The notes below the pieces were generated by a model. That model saw only the letters and a list, made by a program, of their open reading frames with translations. It was not told where the DNA came from and searched no databases. 64,000 nt of DNA, from assembly GCF_003332275.1 (NCBI RefSeq), contig NZ_QOVA01000003.1, forward strand, positions 310,001-374,000, given 5' to 3'. A program made the translations under genes and the position numbers. This document shows, one piece after another, positions 47,708-57,919 of this stretch (its first letter is position 1; each line of letters opens with the position of its first letter). The stretch is from Edaphovirga cremea (lineage in GTDB: Bacteria; Pseudomonadota; Gammaproteobacteria; Enterobacterales; Enterobacteriaceae).

Positions 47708-48751
47708 ATGCGTATTGAAGAAGATTTGAAATTAGGCTTTAAAGATGTGTTGATTCGTCCTAAGCGTTCGACGTTGAAAAGCCGTTCGGAAGTGGAGCTT
47801 GAGCGTAGTTTTAGCTTCAAGCATTCAGGATGGAAATGGTCGGGCGTACCGATTATCGCTGCTAATATGGATACAGTGGGCACCTTCCGCATGGCTGAAG
47901 TTCTGGCCTCCTTCGATATGTTGACGGCAGTGCACAAGCATTACACCGTTGAGCAGTGGGCCGCGTTTGTCCGTGATGCATCTGAAGATGTAATGCGTCA
48001 CGTCATGGTTTCCACGGGCACCTCCCCGGCGGATTTCGACAAAATGAAGAAAATTCTGGCGCTCTCCCCGTCGCTGAAATTCATCTGTATTGATGTCGCC
48101 AACGGTTACTCGGAACATTTCGTTGCCTTCCTGCAAAAAGCGCGTGAAGCCTGCCCGGACAAAGTGATCTGCGCGGGTAACGTTGTGACGGGCGAAATGG
48201 TGGAAGAACTGATCCTTTCCGGCGCTGACATTGTAAAAGTAGGCATTGGTCCTGGTTCTGTTTGTACTACCCGAGTCAAAACCGGCGTGGGCTACCCACA
48301 ACTGTCTGCGGTTATCGAATGCGCGGATGCCGCGCACGGGTTGGGCGGTCAGATCGTCAGTGATGGCGGTTGTGCTGTGCCTGGAGACGTGGCAAAAGCA
48401 TTTGGCGGTGGAGCAGACTTCGTTATGTTGGGAGGAATGCTGGCCGGTCATGAAGAGTGTGAAGGTACTATCGTTGAAGAGAATGGCGCACGATTCATGC
48501 TGTTCTATGGCATGAGTTCTGAGTCGGCGATGAAACGTCACGTCGGCGGTGTGGCAGAATACCGTGCTGCCGAAGGTAAAACGGTCAAGTTACCGTTGCG
48601 TGGCCCGGTAGAAAATACCGTGCGTGATATCCATGGTGGCCTGCGTTCGGCTTGTACCTATGTAGGTGCTGAACGCCTGAAGGAACTGACCAAGCGCACC
48701 ACTTTTATCCGTGTCGCTGAACAAGAAAACCGTACTTTCGGTAGCAATTGA
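47708..48751 (+). CDS. guaC: GMP reductase
   Basis: NADPH-dependent conversion of GMP to IMP in purine interconversion. The 347 residues include the catalytic loop GPGSVCTTR with C186, VKVGIGPG, and the phosphate-binding [26 protein letters not shown]. Length equals E. coli GuaC. The 298-base gap to coaE holds its divergent promoter region; I see no specific operator. A terminator follows. Confidence 0.97.
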   Translation: MRIEEDLKLGFKDVLIRPKRSTLKSRSEVELERSFSFKHSGWKWSGVPIIAANMDTVGTFRMAEVLASFDMLTAVHKHYTVEQWAAFVRDASEDVMRHVMVSTGTSPADFDKMKKILALSPSLKFICIDVANGYSEHFVAFLQKAREACPDKVICAGNVVTGEMVEELILSGADIVKVGIGPGSVCTTRVKTGVGYPQLSAVIECADAAHGLGGQIVSDGGCAVPGDVAKAFGGGADFVMLGGMLAGHEECEGTIVEENGARFMLFYGMSSESAMKRHVGGVAEYRAAEGKTVKLPLRGPVENTVRDIHGGLRSACTYVGAERLKELTKRTTFIRVAEQENRTFGSN

Positions 48752-48785
48752 TTTTTTGCAACAACCGGATTTCGGTATGAGCAAC

Positions 48786-48817
48786 AGCAGGGTGGCACGC
48801 GTTCATCCTGCTTTTTT
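48786..48817 (+). terminator. guaC terminator
   Basis: AGCAGGGTG-gcacgcgtt-CATCCTGCT (nine pairs, one G-T) followed by TTTTTT, about 35 bases after guaC; the hofC stop on the other strand is 25 bases farther on. Confidence 0.88.
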
Positions 48818-48841
48818 ACCTCTTCGTAAAAAAAGTCTGCA

Positions 48842-50041
48842 TTACCCCATCACACTGCCTAACTGAAAAATAGGCAAATACATGGCAATCACCAGCCCAC
48901 CGACCAATCCTCCGACGATCAGCATCATTATCGGTTCCAGCGTTTGAGCCAGCCCTTCTGCCAGTTGATAGGTTTGCTGTTCATTCCAATGGGCAAGGCG
49001 AGCCAGCAACGTGTCCAGCGCACCTGATTCTTCGCCTATCCGTATCAGTTGCTGACATAGGGGCGGAAAGAGGTGTTGTTTAGCCAAAGCCTGGTGCAGC
49101 GGAATACCTTGCGTGACCTGATGCTGTATTTCATTAATTGCCTGCCGGAAGCAGCGGTTGTTGATAGACAGGGCGGCAGCTTGCAGTCCGGTAATCAGGT
49201 TAAGTCCCGCCTGCTGGGTCATCGCCAATGTCTGAAATATTTGCGTCAGACAGCCACCGCAGATCAGTCGGGATATCAGCGGCACGGCCAATAATAATGT
49301 CTGTTCGCGAAACTGCCAGTGGGGCTGTGGATGGCAGCGTTTCATGTATATCACCACCGCAATAATTATTGCCGCCACACACCAGGGACCCTTTGCAATA
49401 AGCCAGTCTGAAAAAGCCATGAGTGCCAGGGTGAACCAGGGCAACGGGGCATCAAAAGAGTCGTAAATACGGGCAAACTCGGGTAATACCAGCGTCAGCA
49501 TCAAGAGGCTAACCAGCAGGGCAATCACGCAAACAATCATGGGATAGCGTACGGCTTTCTTTACCGTTTTATGCAACTGCTGTTGCCGCTCTTGCAACAA
49601 GGCCAACTGTTGGCAGCAGTCATCCAGTTTCCCGGTAAGTTCCCCAATCTCAATGACCTGACGATAGATATTGGGAAATACCGTTGGATGCTCAGCAATC
49701 ACCGTAGAGAAGGGGCGTCCTTGCGCGATCTGCTGGGTAACCTCTCGCAGAAGGCAGCGCCAACCTGGGCGATGGTGTTCGCTTGCCAGCAAGGTCAGCG
49801 CGTTCACCAGAGGCAGCCCGGCCTGTAGCAATGTGGCAAGTTGGCGGAATAACACAATCAAATCGTCGGTTCGCCAATAACTCGCGGTTAGGCGCTGGTT
49901 GAATCTCACTGACAGCGGTTGCAGGCCCTCCTGAAACAGGTGCTGAAAAACCGCATCTTTTGCGGTGGCGATCATCTCGCCGTCACGGATTTGCCCCTGC
50001 GTGTCCAGTGCCTGCCACCGATAAAGCCGCACCTTATTCAA
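48842..50041 (-). CDS. hofC: Type IV pilus inner-membrane platform protein (PilC/GspF-like)
   Basis: Polytopic inner-membrane core protein of the type IV pilus or type II secretion-like system. The 399 residues hold two T2SSF domains, each with a membrane-spanning segment (around LVSLLMLTLVLPEFARIYD and IMMLIVGGLVGGLVIAMYLPIFQLG), and the PilC-like LATLLQAGLPLVNALTLL start. The start overlaps the hofB end by eight bases, so the three genes ppdD-hofB-hofC are co-translated. Confidence 0.93.
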   Translation of the reverse strand: MNKVRLYRWQALDTQGQIRDGEMIATAKDAVFQHLFQEGLQPLSVRFNQRLTASYWRTDDLIVLFRQLATLLQAGLPLVNALTLLASEHHRPGWRCLLREVTQQIAQGRPFSTVIAEHPTVFPNIYRQVIEIGELTGKLDDCCQQLALLQERQQQLHKTVKKAVRYPMIVCVIALLVSLLMLTLVLPEFARIYDSFDAPLPWFTLALMAFSDWLIAKGPWCVAAIIIAVVIYMKRCHPQPHWQFREQTLLLAVPLISRLICGGCLTQIFQTLAMTQQAGLNLITGLQAAALSINNRCFRQAINEIQHQVTQGIPLHQALAKQHLFPPLCQQLIRIGEESGALDTLLARLAHWNEQQTYQLAEGLAQTLEPIMMLIVGGLVGGLVIAMYLPIFQLGSVMG

Positions 50042-51497
50042 GCTGGCTCCCGACCACGCGATAGACCTCTTCCAGAGAGGTAATACCTTGCTCGGCCAGC
50101 GCTAGTCCCGCTGTCAGCAGTGATTGCTGACCTTGTTGGCGTGCAATCGTATTAAGCTCTGTGCTGCTGGCTCCGGCGACCAAGGCTTGCTGAATCTCAG
50201 CATCTACAATGAGCATTTCATATAACCCGGTACGACCATAATAGCCTGAAAAGCAGTGGCTACAGCCGATGGCCTTCCATGGGCGAAAGGGGGCGGGCCA
50301 GAGTTGGGGATCAATCAGAATGAACTCTTCGGTCTGTTCACGACAGTGTTGGCAAAGCCGACGAACGAGTCGTTGTGCAATCACCAACCGTAGACATGAG
50401 GCAATCAGGTAACCGGCGATTCCCATCTGGTTCAAGCGGATCAGCGTCTCGGCTGTTGAATTGGTATGCAGGGTTGAAAGCACCAGATGTCCGGTCTGCG
50501 CGGCTTTAACGGCGATCTCGGCTGTTTCTGCATCCCGGATTTCTCCCACCATGATCACGTCAGGATCCTGGCGCAGTAACGCTCGCAGAACCCGTGCAAA
50601 ACTGAGTTCGGCTTTGGTGTTTATTTGCGTCTGATTAATCCCTGGCACAGGAATTTCAACTGGATCCTCCACGCTACAGATATTGCGCTGAATACAGTTC
50701 AGATATTTCAGGCCGCTATAGAGCGTGATGGTTTTTCCGCTACCCGTAGGACCAGTGACCAGAATCAATCCCTGAGGACTGTCCAGCGCCTGCAAATAAC
50801 GATTTACTGCGATTGCTGAAAAACCCAATTGCCCGATATCGAGACTCTGCTGAGTTGATTGCAGGATCCGCAGGACGATTTTCTCACCATAGGTAGTGGG
50901 AAGTGACGATATCCTCATGGAGTAACTCTGTTTTTCCAGTAATAGCGAGAGTTGACCATCCTGTGGCAGACGCCGCTCTGCCACATTCAGTTTCCCCATA
51001 ATCTTCAAGCGTGCACTAACCCGGTTTGCCAGACCGGGAGGGGGTGGGGTCACTTCCTGCAATACACCATCAATACGCAGACGAACCCGATAACTGTGCT
51101 GGTAGGGTTCGAAATGGATATCTGATGCCCGGCGCTGTATCGCCAACTTCAGTGTCTGATTGATAAACTGCACGACAGGCGTTTCACTCTCCTCACTTAG
51201 CGAATCCATGGGTTCATGCGAAGCGTTATCTGCGCCCTGAGTGGGTAAGGATGACCTTGTGGAACGACTCGCTTCGAGAGCCTGTTCCAGTTGCGCAGTT
51301 GGCCAGCGTACAGTCACAATTTTCAAGCCACTGGCAAAACGCAGGGTCGAGAATAGCTCTTCTGGGAGTTCCACTGCCGACGCAACGGTCAGCGTGTTTT
51401 GGTCAGCGGACACTGCCAGCGCCTGATAACGCTGGCAAAGCAGTTGCAGCGATGGGGAAATTTGTTGAACTTCACCGTTTATGGCGCCCATTGACAT
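50034..51497 (-). CDS. hofB: Type IV pilus assembly ATPase (PilB/GspE-like)
   Basis: Hexameric extension ATPase of the pilus. The 487 residues have Walker A GPTGSGKT at 249-256, the Asp box SVEDPVE, Walker B LLRQDPDVIMVGEIRD, the His box AAQTGHLVLSTLHTNS, and two CXXC pairs (LCQHC, CSHC) of the zinc domain. The start is chosen at the ATG of 51497, which overlaps the ppdD stop as TGATG and has GAGGAG just upstream; the frame is open 25 codons farther into ppdD. Confidence 0.92.
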   Translation of the reverse strand: MSMGAINGEVQQISPSLQLLCQRYQALAVSADQNTLTVASAVELPEELFSTLRFASGLKIVTVRWPTAQLEQALEASRSTRSSLPTQGADNASHEPMDSLSEESETPVVQFINQTLKLAIQRRASDIHFEPYQHSYRVRLRIDGVLQEVTPPPPGLANRVSARLKIMGKLNVAERRLPQDGQLSLLLEKQSYSMRISSLPTTYGEKIVLRILQSTQQSLDIGQLGFSAIAVNRYLQALDSPQGLILVTGPTGSGKTITLYSGLKYLNCIQRNICSVEDPVEIPVPGINQTQINTKAELSFARVLRALLRQDPDVIMVGEIRDAETAEIAVKAAQTGHLVLSTLHTNSTAETLIRLNQMGIAGYLIASCLRLVIAQRLVRRLCQHCREQTEEFILIDPQLWPAPFRPWKAIGCSHCFSGYYGRTGLYEMLIVDAEIQQALVAGASSTELNTIARQQGQQSLLTAGLALAEQGITSLEEVYRVVGSQLE

Positions 51498-51940
51498 CAC
51501 TCCTCTTCGCCAAAGCGGAATACATCCTCGCAGGCGCTCACCATCTCTGCCGAGCCTGAACTGGCGCTGCATACGCGGCTCCAGATCAGACCGCCTGCGT
51601 TACTGTCTGCAATGGGCGTCATGGTGACAGTCAGGCCGTTCAATGCCTGCTGTCCAAGCAGAATAATGACACCGTTGGTAACCTGAATATCGCTGACGTA
51701 GCGGGTGGATTTCGTCTCGGGAATATTTTGGCTGCCGCCATTACAACCGCCCAGATCACCCTGATCGATTGCACAAAGTTCTACAGCCGTTTTGTAGGGC
51801 ATCATGGCCTGAAGCATGTCAGTCATTGCCGCTTTCTGGATATAACTCTGATAAGCGGGAATGCCAATGGCGCTGAGGATGGCAATGATGGCAATCACCA
51901 CCATTAGCTCAATTAAGGTAAATCCTGATTGTCTGTGCAT
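51497..51940 (-). CDS. ppdD: Prepilin major subunit PpdD
   Basis: Type IV pilin precursor cleaved by a prepilin peptidase. The 147 residues begin MHRQSG before FTLIELMVVIAIIAILSAIG, so cleavage is between G6 and F7, with the conserved glutamate at mature position 5. Two cysteines (in ELCA and SVCEDVFRFGE-like segments) form the C-terminal disulfide loop. Start at 51940 follows GAAAGGA; the frame's upstream extension (71 codons) has no pilin features. First gene of ppdD-hofB-hofC; this is the nonmotile type IV pilus locus of enterobacteria, often silent in the laboratory. Confidence 0.94.
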   Translation of the reverse strand: MHRQSGFTLIELMVVIAIIAILSAIGIPAYQSYIQKAAMTDMLQAMMPYKTAVELCAIDQGDLGGCNGGSQNIPETKSTRYVSDIQVTNGVIILLGQQALNGLTVTMTPIADSNAGGLIWSRVCSASSGSAEMVSACEDVFRFGEEE

Positions 51941-52171
51941 TCCTTTCTCTCTGGCAAAATGGATGTGGCAGAAAAATAAGGAAGATGGCCGGGCGTCGCC
52001 AGCAGCAAATACCGTCGTGTCGGCAAGGCTCGGGAATAAAATAATGGGTGACTGCGTATTGCACAGGCGTTGTGCGCAGCTACGCAACTTTAACGGGGGG
52101 AAGAGAAGAAACCAGGAAAATGCAAGATCAGGAAACTGCCCCCTAAACATTGTTCAAGGGGCGGGAACGGA

Positions 52172-53104
<933 letters not shown>

Positions 53105-53155
53105 CTACCCTGTTGGCGTCATAAGTACCACCGGAGCACGAAAAAGAGGTAAGTC

Positions 53156-53707
53156 ATGCAGTTAGAGAATGGCTGGATTATGGGTGTAAGAAGGGTGGAG
53201 TCACCCCATTGCGATCTTCGCCCAGAGGATGAGTCCCCCTCATTGCTGGTGGTGCATAATATCAGCCTGCCACCGGGCGAATTTGGTGGCCCCTATATTG
53301 ATCAATTATTTACCGGTACGTTGGATCCCGAAGATCACCCTTTCTTTGCCGAGATCTGCCATTTGCGCGTTGCCGCCCATTGCCTGATTCGTCGGGACGG
53401 TGAAATTGTGCAATACGTACCTTTTGATAAGCGGGCGTGGCATGCTGGCGTATCCCAATGGAAGGGACGTGAACGCTGTAATGACTTCTCTATTGGCATC
53501 GAGTTGGAAGGAACTGACATATTACCCTTTACCGATGTTCAGTATCGGAGCTTGATCGATATCAGTGAGTTGTTAATTGGCTACTATCCTATTACTTTAG
53601 AGAACATTACTGGCCATAGCGATATTGCGCCGGGACGTAAAACTGACCCTGGTCCGGCATTTGATTGGCCGCGCTACCGCCTTTCATTGATTGAACGCAG
53701 ACCGTAG
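53156..53707 (+). CDS. ampD: Cytoplasmic 1,6-anhydro-MurNAc-L-Ala amidase
   Basis: Zinc amidase that recycles murein fragments and, by removing anhydro-muropeptides, keeps AmpR-controlled beta-lactamase repressed in hosts carrying ampC. The 183 residues have zinc ligands H34, H154 and D164 (GHSDIAPGRKTDPG), with catalytic E116 (SIGIELEG) and K162. It is followed 76 bases later by ampE in the same direction. No ampR/ampC pair is in this window. Confidence 0.97.
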   Translation: MQLENGWIMGVRRVESPHCDLRPEDESPSLLVVHNISLPPGEFGGPYIDQLFTGTLDPEDHPFFAEICHLRVAAHCLIRRDGEIVQYVPFDKRAWHAGVSQWKGRERCNDFSIGIELEGTDILPFTDVQYRSLIDISELLIGYYPITLENITGHSDIAPGRKTDPGPAFDWPRYRLSLIERRP

Positions 53708-53783
53708 GAATATTTTGGCTGCTTACCGATGGATCCTGTTTAACCGCTCAGATGGCGACTAAGAAAAGGGAGTGTAAAAGACA

Positions 53784-54638
53784 ATGACGCTGTTTACGTT
53801 ATTGCTGGTTTTAGCCTGGGAACGCCTGTTCAAGCTAGGAGATCACTGGCAACTGGATCACCGTTTTGAAGTGGTATTCAGTCGGGGGCATAGCGCCTCG
53901 TTCTCCCGCACGCTGCTGATGACAGTGGTTTGGATGGCCATTGTCTGGGGGGTGTTGTGGGTCGTACACGGCCTGTTTTTCGGCGTTTTGCAGTTATTGA
54001 TGTGGGTCGTTATCTGCTTGCTCTGCGTTGGTGCGGGCAGCATACGTCGACATTACCGCGCCTATCTCAAGGCGGCGCGGCAGGGCGATCGCCAGGCCAG
54101 CGATCAATTATCGGAAGAGCTGGCACTCATCCATGGTTTGCCGGTGGAATGCACCGAAGAGCAACGGCTGCGTGAGTTGCAGAACGCATTGCTGTGGATT
54201 AACTTTCGTTACTATCTGGCCCCGCTGTTCTGGTTCGTCGTCTGTGGATTTTACGGTCCGATCGCGTTGGCGGGTTACGCGTTTCTGCGCGCTTACCAAA
54301 CCTGGCTGGCGAGGCATGCAACGCCCCTGATTCGCTCGCAGTCTGGAATCGACGCCATTTTGCATCTGCTGGATTGGATTCCGGTTCGGCTGGTGGGTGT
54401 GGCCTATGCGCTAATTGGTCACGGCGAGCGCGCACTTCCTGCCTGGTTTGCCTCCTTGGCCGATCGCCATACGCCGCAATATCAGGTGCTGACACGTCTG
54501 GCACAGTTCTCATTATCGCGGGAGCCGCATCTCGACGCAGTACAAACGCCGCGTGCTGCGGTCGCGCTGGCCAAAAAAGTGACCATGATTATTCTGGTGG
54601 TGGTGGCGATCCTCACCATCTATGGTACGCTGATTTAA
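53784..54638 (+). CDS. ampE: AmpE inner-membrane regulatory protein
   Basis: Inner-membrane protein encoded with ampD and implicated in induction of beta-lactamase; a role in signalling or cross-linked wall recycling is proposed but not settled. The 284 residues have hydrophobic stretches at about 1-15, 45-75, 140-170 and 265-284. [29 protein letters not shown] is the family start. It is directly before an intrinsic terminator. Confidence 0.95.
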   Translation: MTLFTLLLVLAWERLFKLGDHWQLDHRFEVVFSRGHSASFSRTLLMTVVWMAIVWGVLWVVHGLFFGVLQLLMWVVICLLCVGAGSIRRHYRAYLKAARQGDRQASDQLSEELALIHGLPVECTEEQRLRELQNALLWINFRYYLAPLFWFVVCGFYGPIALAGYAFLRAYQTWLARHATPLIRSQSGIDAILHLLDWIPVRLVGVAYALIGHGERALPAWFASLADRHTPQYQVLTRLAQFSLSREPHLDAVQTPRAAVALAKKVTMIILVVVAILTIYGTLI

Positions 54639-54668
54639 CTACCGAATCAGTCTTGGTGGATGCAACTG

Positions 54669-54709
54669 AAAAGAGCCGGGTTCCCATGGGAATGACGGCT
54701 CTTTTTTTG
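54669..54709 (+). terminator. ampDE terminator
   Basis: AAAAGAGCCG-ggttcccatgggaatga-CGGCTCTTTTTTT: 10-base arms then Ts, on the plus strand. Confidence 0.92.
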
Positions 54710-54878
54710 TTTACGGTTTGCTGATTTCAGAATGTTTTACAGTGCATCAATAGGTGCTTCACTCAATACAGCACGACTCTCCATCGACTACTCTCCATGA
54801 TTGATAAGAATTGCTTTGAGAAGAAAGCATTGCTGCATTGAAAGGGAGTAAGAATTATTTGTTTGATTTTAAAAGAAT

Positions 54879-54902
54879 AAACCCGGATTTTAGTCCGGGT
54901 TT
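54879..54902 (-). terminator. aroP terminator
   Basis: AAACCCGGA-ttttag-TCCGGGTTT, followed on the minus strand by TTTATTCTTTT; it is positioned 50 bases after the aroP stop. Confidence 0.85.
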
Positions 54903-54952
54903 AGATAAGTTATCATCGATAGGTAAATGATTTTTCGCGCAAAACTGTCCGT

Positions 54953-56308
54953 TTATGCGGTTTTTTTATGGGTAAACATATAACCAATACCCAATATCAC
55001 GATCCAGACGGGGATCAGTAGCACAGAAATCTGGATACCGGGTGTCAGATACATGATGACCAGAATACCCGCCATGAATGACAGGCACAAATAGTTGCTG
55101 AAAGGATACCAGAACGCTTTGAATTTGGGTTCGATACCCTCACGGCGTTTTGCTGCACGGAAACGCAGATGGGCCAAACTGATCATCGCCCAGTTAATCA
55201 CCAGCGCAGATACCACCAAAGCCATCAGCAGTTCAAAGGCCTTGCCTGGCATCACATAGTTGATCACCACACAAAGTGCTGTTGCCAGAGCGGAAAACGC
55301 GATGGCAACCATAGGGACACCGCGACGATCTACTTTCAGCAACGCTTTTGGGCCGTTGCCTTGTTTTGCCAGTCCAAACAACATGCGGCTGTTGCAGTAA
55401 ACGCAACTGTTATAGACAGACAGCGCTGCCGTCAATACCACGATATTGAGGATGGTGGCGACGAGATTACTGTCCAGCGCATGGAAAATCAGCACGAATG
55501 GGCTTCCGCCCTCAACAACTTTGCCCCACGGGTAGAGTGACAGCAGAATTGCCAGTGAACCAATGTAGAAAATCAGGATACGGTAGATGACCTGATTGGT
55601 GGCTTTAGGGATGCTGTACTCTGGATTATCGGCTTCTGCCGCCGTGATGCCGACCAGTTCGAGGCCGCCGAAGGAGAACATGATAACCGCCATCGCCATG
55701 ACCAGGCCGGTGATTCCGTTCGGGAAGAAGCCACCCTGCGCCCAAAGGTTGGTGACTGACGCTTCAGGGCCACCTTGTCCACTGGCCAGTAACCACGCAC
55801 CGAATACGATCATGCCGATGATGGCGACGACTTTAATGATGGCAAACCAGAATTCCATCTCACCATAAACTCTGACGTTTGCCATGTTTATGGCATTAAT
55901 GGCGACGAAGAAAATGGCTGCCGAGACCCAGGTTGGGATATCTGGCCACCAGTATTGAACGTAAATTCCCACGGCCGTCAATTCCGCCATGGCAACCAGC
56001 ACATACAGCACCCAATAGTTCCAACCAGAAGCAAAGCCGGCAAAGTCACCCCAGTATTTATAGGCAAAATGGCTGAACGACCCGGCTACCGGTTCCTCAA
56101 CGACCATTTCACCCAACTGGCGCATAATGAGAAATGCGATAAAACCACCGATTGCGTAACCTAACAGAACGGACGGTCCTGCCATTTTTATCGTCTGCGC
56201 AATCCCGAGAAAAAGCCCGGTTCCTATCGCGCCACCGAGGGCGATAAGCTGAATATGGCGGTTCTTTAGCCCGCGCTTTAGCTCCGCACTTTTTGTTTGA
56301 CCATCCAT
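54953..56308 (-). CDS. aroP: Aromatic amino acid permease AroP
   Basis: APC-family secondary transporter importing phenylalanine, tyrosine and tryptophan. The 451 residues carry about 12 membrane segments; the N-terminal GGAIGTGLFLGIAQTIKMAGPS and SFGGLELVGITAAEADNPEYSIP are APC hallmarks. PheP and other close family members look similar, but the genomic position next to pdhR and the paired TyrR boxes upstream support AroP. It is divergent from pdhR over 660 bases. Confidence 0.93.
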   Translation of the reverse strand: MDGQTKSAELKRGLKNRHIQLIALGGAIGTGLFLGIAQTIKMAGPSVLLGYAIGGFIAFLIMRQLGEMVVEEPVAGSFSHFAYKYWGDFAGFASGWNYWVLYVLVAMAELTAVGIYVQYWWPDIPTWVSAAIFFVAINAINMANVRVYGEMEFWFAIIKVVAIIGMIVFGAWLLASGQGGPEASVTNLWAQGGFFPNGITGLVMAMAVIMFSFGGLELVGITAAEADNPEYSIPKATNQVIYRILIFYIGSLAILLSLYPWGKVVEGGSPFVLIFHALDSNLVATILNIVVLTAALSVYNSCVYCNSRMLFGLAKQGNGPKALLKVDRRGVPMVAIAFSALATALCVVINYVMPGKAFELLMALVVSALVINWAMISLAHLRFRAAKRREGIEPKFKAFWYPFSNYLCLSFMAGILVIMYLTPGIQISVLLIPVWIVILGIGYMFTHKKTA

Positions 56309-56363
56309 TTACTGATCCTCTGTCGTGGAGCAAAACACCTTGATTGCTGACAAAATAGCCAGA

Positions 56364-56404
56364 TGTAAGGTGATAATTACAGGATTTGTATTAGTTTCTT
56401 TACG
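56364..56404 (-). promoter_or_regulatory. Two TyrR boxes at the aroP promoter
   Basis: Box 1 (56364-56381) reads TGTAAGGTGATAATTACA, and box 2 (56387-56404) TGTATTAGTTTCTTTACG, against consensus TGTAAAN6TTTACA. Box starts are 23 bases apart, the spacing seen for tandem strong and weak TyrR boxes in E. coli aroP. TyrR would repress aroP with aromatic amino acids. Confidence 0.8.
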
Positions 56405-56787
56405 GTTTTAGTTTGGCGAAATAAGCGTGCCTGCTACCGCTGCGGCCAGAATAGTGTTAAGCGGGGAAGTTTGCACCTTGTTTATGAAAGGAATTGCTTA
56501 ACAAGTAAGCAATTAATGCGGTTATCGGGAAAAATGTGATCAGACTGGAAAGCCGCAGGAAAAGACAAGCGGCAAACATTTTGATCCTTCCCATAAAATC
56601 TGTGCAATTCCCCAAAGGTCTGACCTGTTGGCAAGCGATCTGTAAATAAGTCTTTTGACGATTATTCAATCTGTGTGAATACAAAACTTATTAATATGAA
56701 TTGTTATTCATTTATTCATTAAGTTGATCGCTTCAGCCTGTCTTTTTATACGTTTCAATAAAGTTAAAACCTGAACCTGTCATGAAA

Positions 56788-56798
56788 TGGTAATACCA
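56788..56798. promoter_or_regulatory. Second PdhR-like site
   Basis: TGGTAATACCA contains the PdhR core TGGTnnnACCA with perfect dyad symmetry but with outer bases (aA..Ac) less good than the main site. It lies 138 bases upstream of the pdhR operator (start to start). Confidence 0.55.
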
Positions 56799-56925
56799 AC
56801 GTACGGTTATCACCTTGCAATAAAGGCACTGTGCATTTGTTAAAATGTGCGGGGTTTAATGATTTACGTCATGGCTGATATGGACAGAAGGTGAATACTT
56901 TGTTACTTTACCGTCACGTTTTTGA

Positions 56926-56942
56926 AATTGGTATTACCAATT
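56926..56942. promoter_or_regulatory. PdhR operator at pdhR
   Basis: AATTGGTATTACCAATT, a perfect 17-base palindrome with the PdhR consensus AATTGGTnnnACCAATT, 30 bases before the pdhR ATG. PdhR would repress its own operon; pyruvate lifts repression. Confidence 0.95.
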
Positions 56943-56972
56943 GACTCCGGGCTAATCGCAGAGAAGACTTTC

Positions 56973-57737
56973 ATGGCCTACAGCAAAATCCGTCAGCCAA
57001 AATTATCAGATGTGATTGAGCAGCAACTGGAGTATCTGATCCTTGAAGGCACCTTGCGTCCAGGTGAAAAATTACCCCCGGAGCGTGAGTTGGCGAAACA
57101 GTTCGATGTTTCGCGACCTTCTCTGAGAGAGGCTATCCAGCGTCTGGAGGCTAAAGGGCTGCTCCTGCGCCGTCAGGGGGGAGGCACTTTTGTTCAGAAC
57201 AACCTGTGGCAGAGTTTCAGCGATCCCTTGGCAGAGCTCCTGGCCGATCATCCCGAATCACAATTCGACTTGTTAGAAACCCGCCATGCCCTTGAAGGCA
57301 TCGCTGCCTATTATGCCGCGTTACGGGGCACAGACGAAGATTTGGCACGCATACGCGATTGTCACCTGGTGATTCAAACAGCCCAGGACAGCGGTGATTT
57401 GGATGCCGAAGCCGATGCGGTCATGCAGTATCAGATAGCGGTCACAGAAGCAGCGCACAATGTGGTGTTGTTACACCTCTTACGCTGCATGGGACCTATG
57501 CTTGAACAAAACGTGAAACAGAATTTTGAATTGCTCTACTCGCGCCGTGAAATGTTGGCAAAAGTGAGCGACCATCGCGCCGGGATTTTTGAGGCGATTG
57601 TGGCACGCGAGCCGGAAAAAGCCCGCGAAGCCTCACACCGTCACTTGGCGTTTATTGAGGAAATTTTGCTGGACCTCAGTAGGGAACACAGCCGTCGCGA
57701 ACGTTCGCTGCGGCGTCTCCAGCAACGCAAGGATTAA
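56973..57737 (+). CDS. pdhR: Pyruvate dehydrogenase complex repressor
   Basis: GntR/FadR-type regulator that senses pyruvate and represses pdhR-aceEF-lpdA and respiratory genes. The 254 residues (same as E. coli) have a winged HTH (about 10-75: [58 protein letters not shown] is one continuous block there) and an all-helical FCD effector domain with [18 protein letters not shown]. The ATG at 56973 follows GAGAAGA; an in-frame ATG at 56922 lies before the operator. Confidence 0.97.
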   Translation: MAYSKIRQPKLSDVIEQQLEYLILEGTLRPGEKLPPERELAKQFDVSRPSLREAIQRLEAKGLLLRRQGGGTFVQNNLWQSFSDPLAELLADHPESQFDLLETRHALEGIAAYYAALRGTDEDLARIRDCHLVIQTAQDSGDLDAEADAVMQYQIAVTEAAHNVVLLHLLRCMGPMLEQNVKQNFELLYSRREMLAKVSDHRAGIFEAIVAREPEKAREASHRHLAFIEEILLDLSREHSRRERSLRRLQQRKD

Positions 57738-57817
57738 AAACGGATCACGGAGCCAGGGCTCTGGGCTTTCGTTTTAAGCTCTACTTTTACGAGCTGAATA
57801 GCGGCAACTAAACTGAC

Positions 57818-57880
57818 GGGCCTGTCTTCGTGTGCTTTGTTCCTGGGGCGTTACCGGGCAGAACACAGGAAGACAGGCTC
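57818..57880 (+). repeat. Inverted repeat in the pdhR-aceE spacer
   Basis: Left arm GCCTGTCTTC (57820-57829) is complementary to GAAGACAGGC (57869-57878) over 10 bases, with a second inner pairing (TGTG..CACA) and an extra GC/GT pair outside. The 39-base loop is GC-rich. It ends 40 bases before aceE and has no T run, so an RNA leader structure or processing site is more likely than a terminator. Confidence 0.75.
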
Positions 57881-57919
57881 CAATAAATTAACTTATTAGA
57901 GAAGATAAGGAATACCACC

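Larger units (their letters stand above)
56309..56972. other. Divergent aroP-pdhR regulatory region
   Basis: A 664-base gap between divergent genes. It holds two TyrR boxes near aroP, a PdhR-like site in the middle and a perfect PdhR operator near pdhR, separated by A+T-rich sequence. No coding frame here has recognisable similarity. Confidence 0.7.

Noticed and set aside
51497-52150. PpdD as a 217-residue protein
   Set aside because: The prepilin leader must be short; the ATG at 51940 with GAAAGGA gives a normal pilin.
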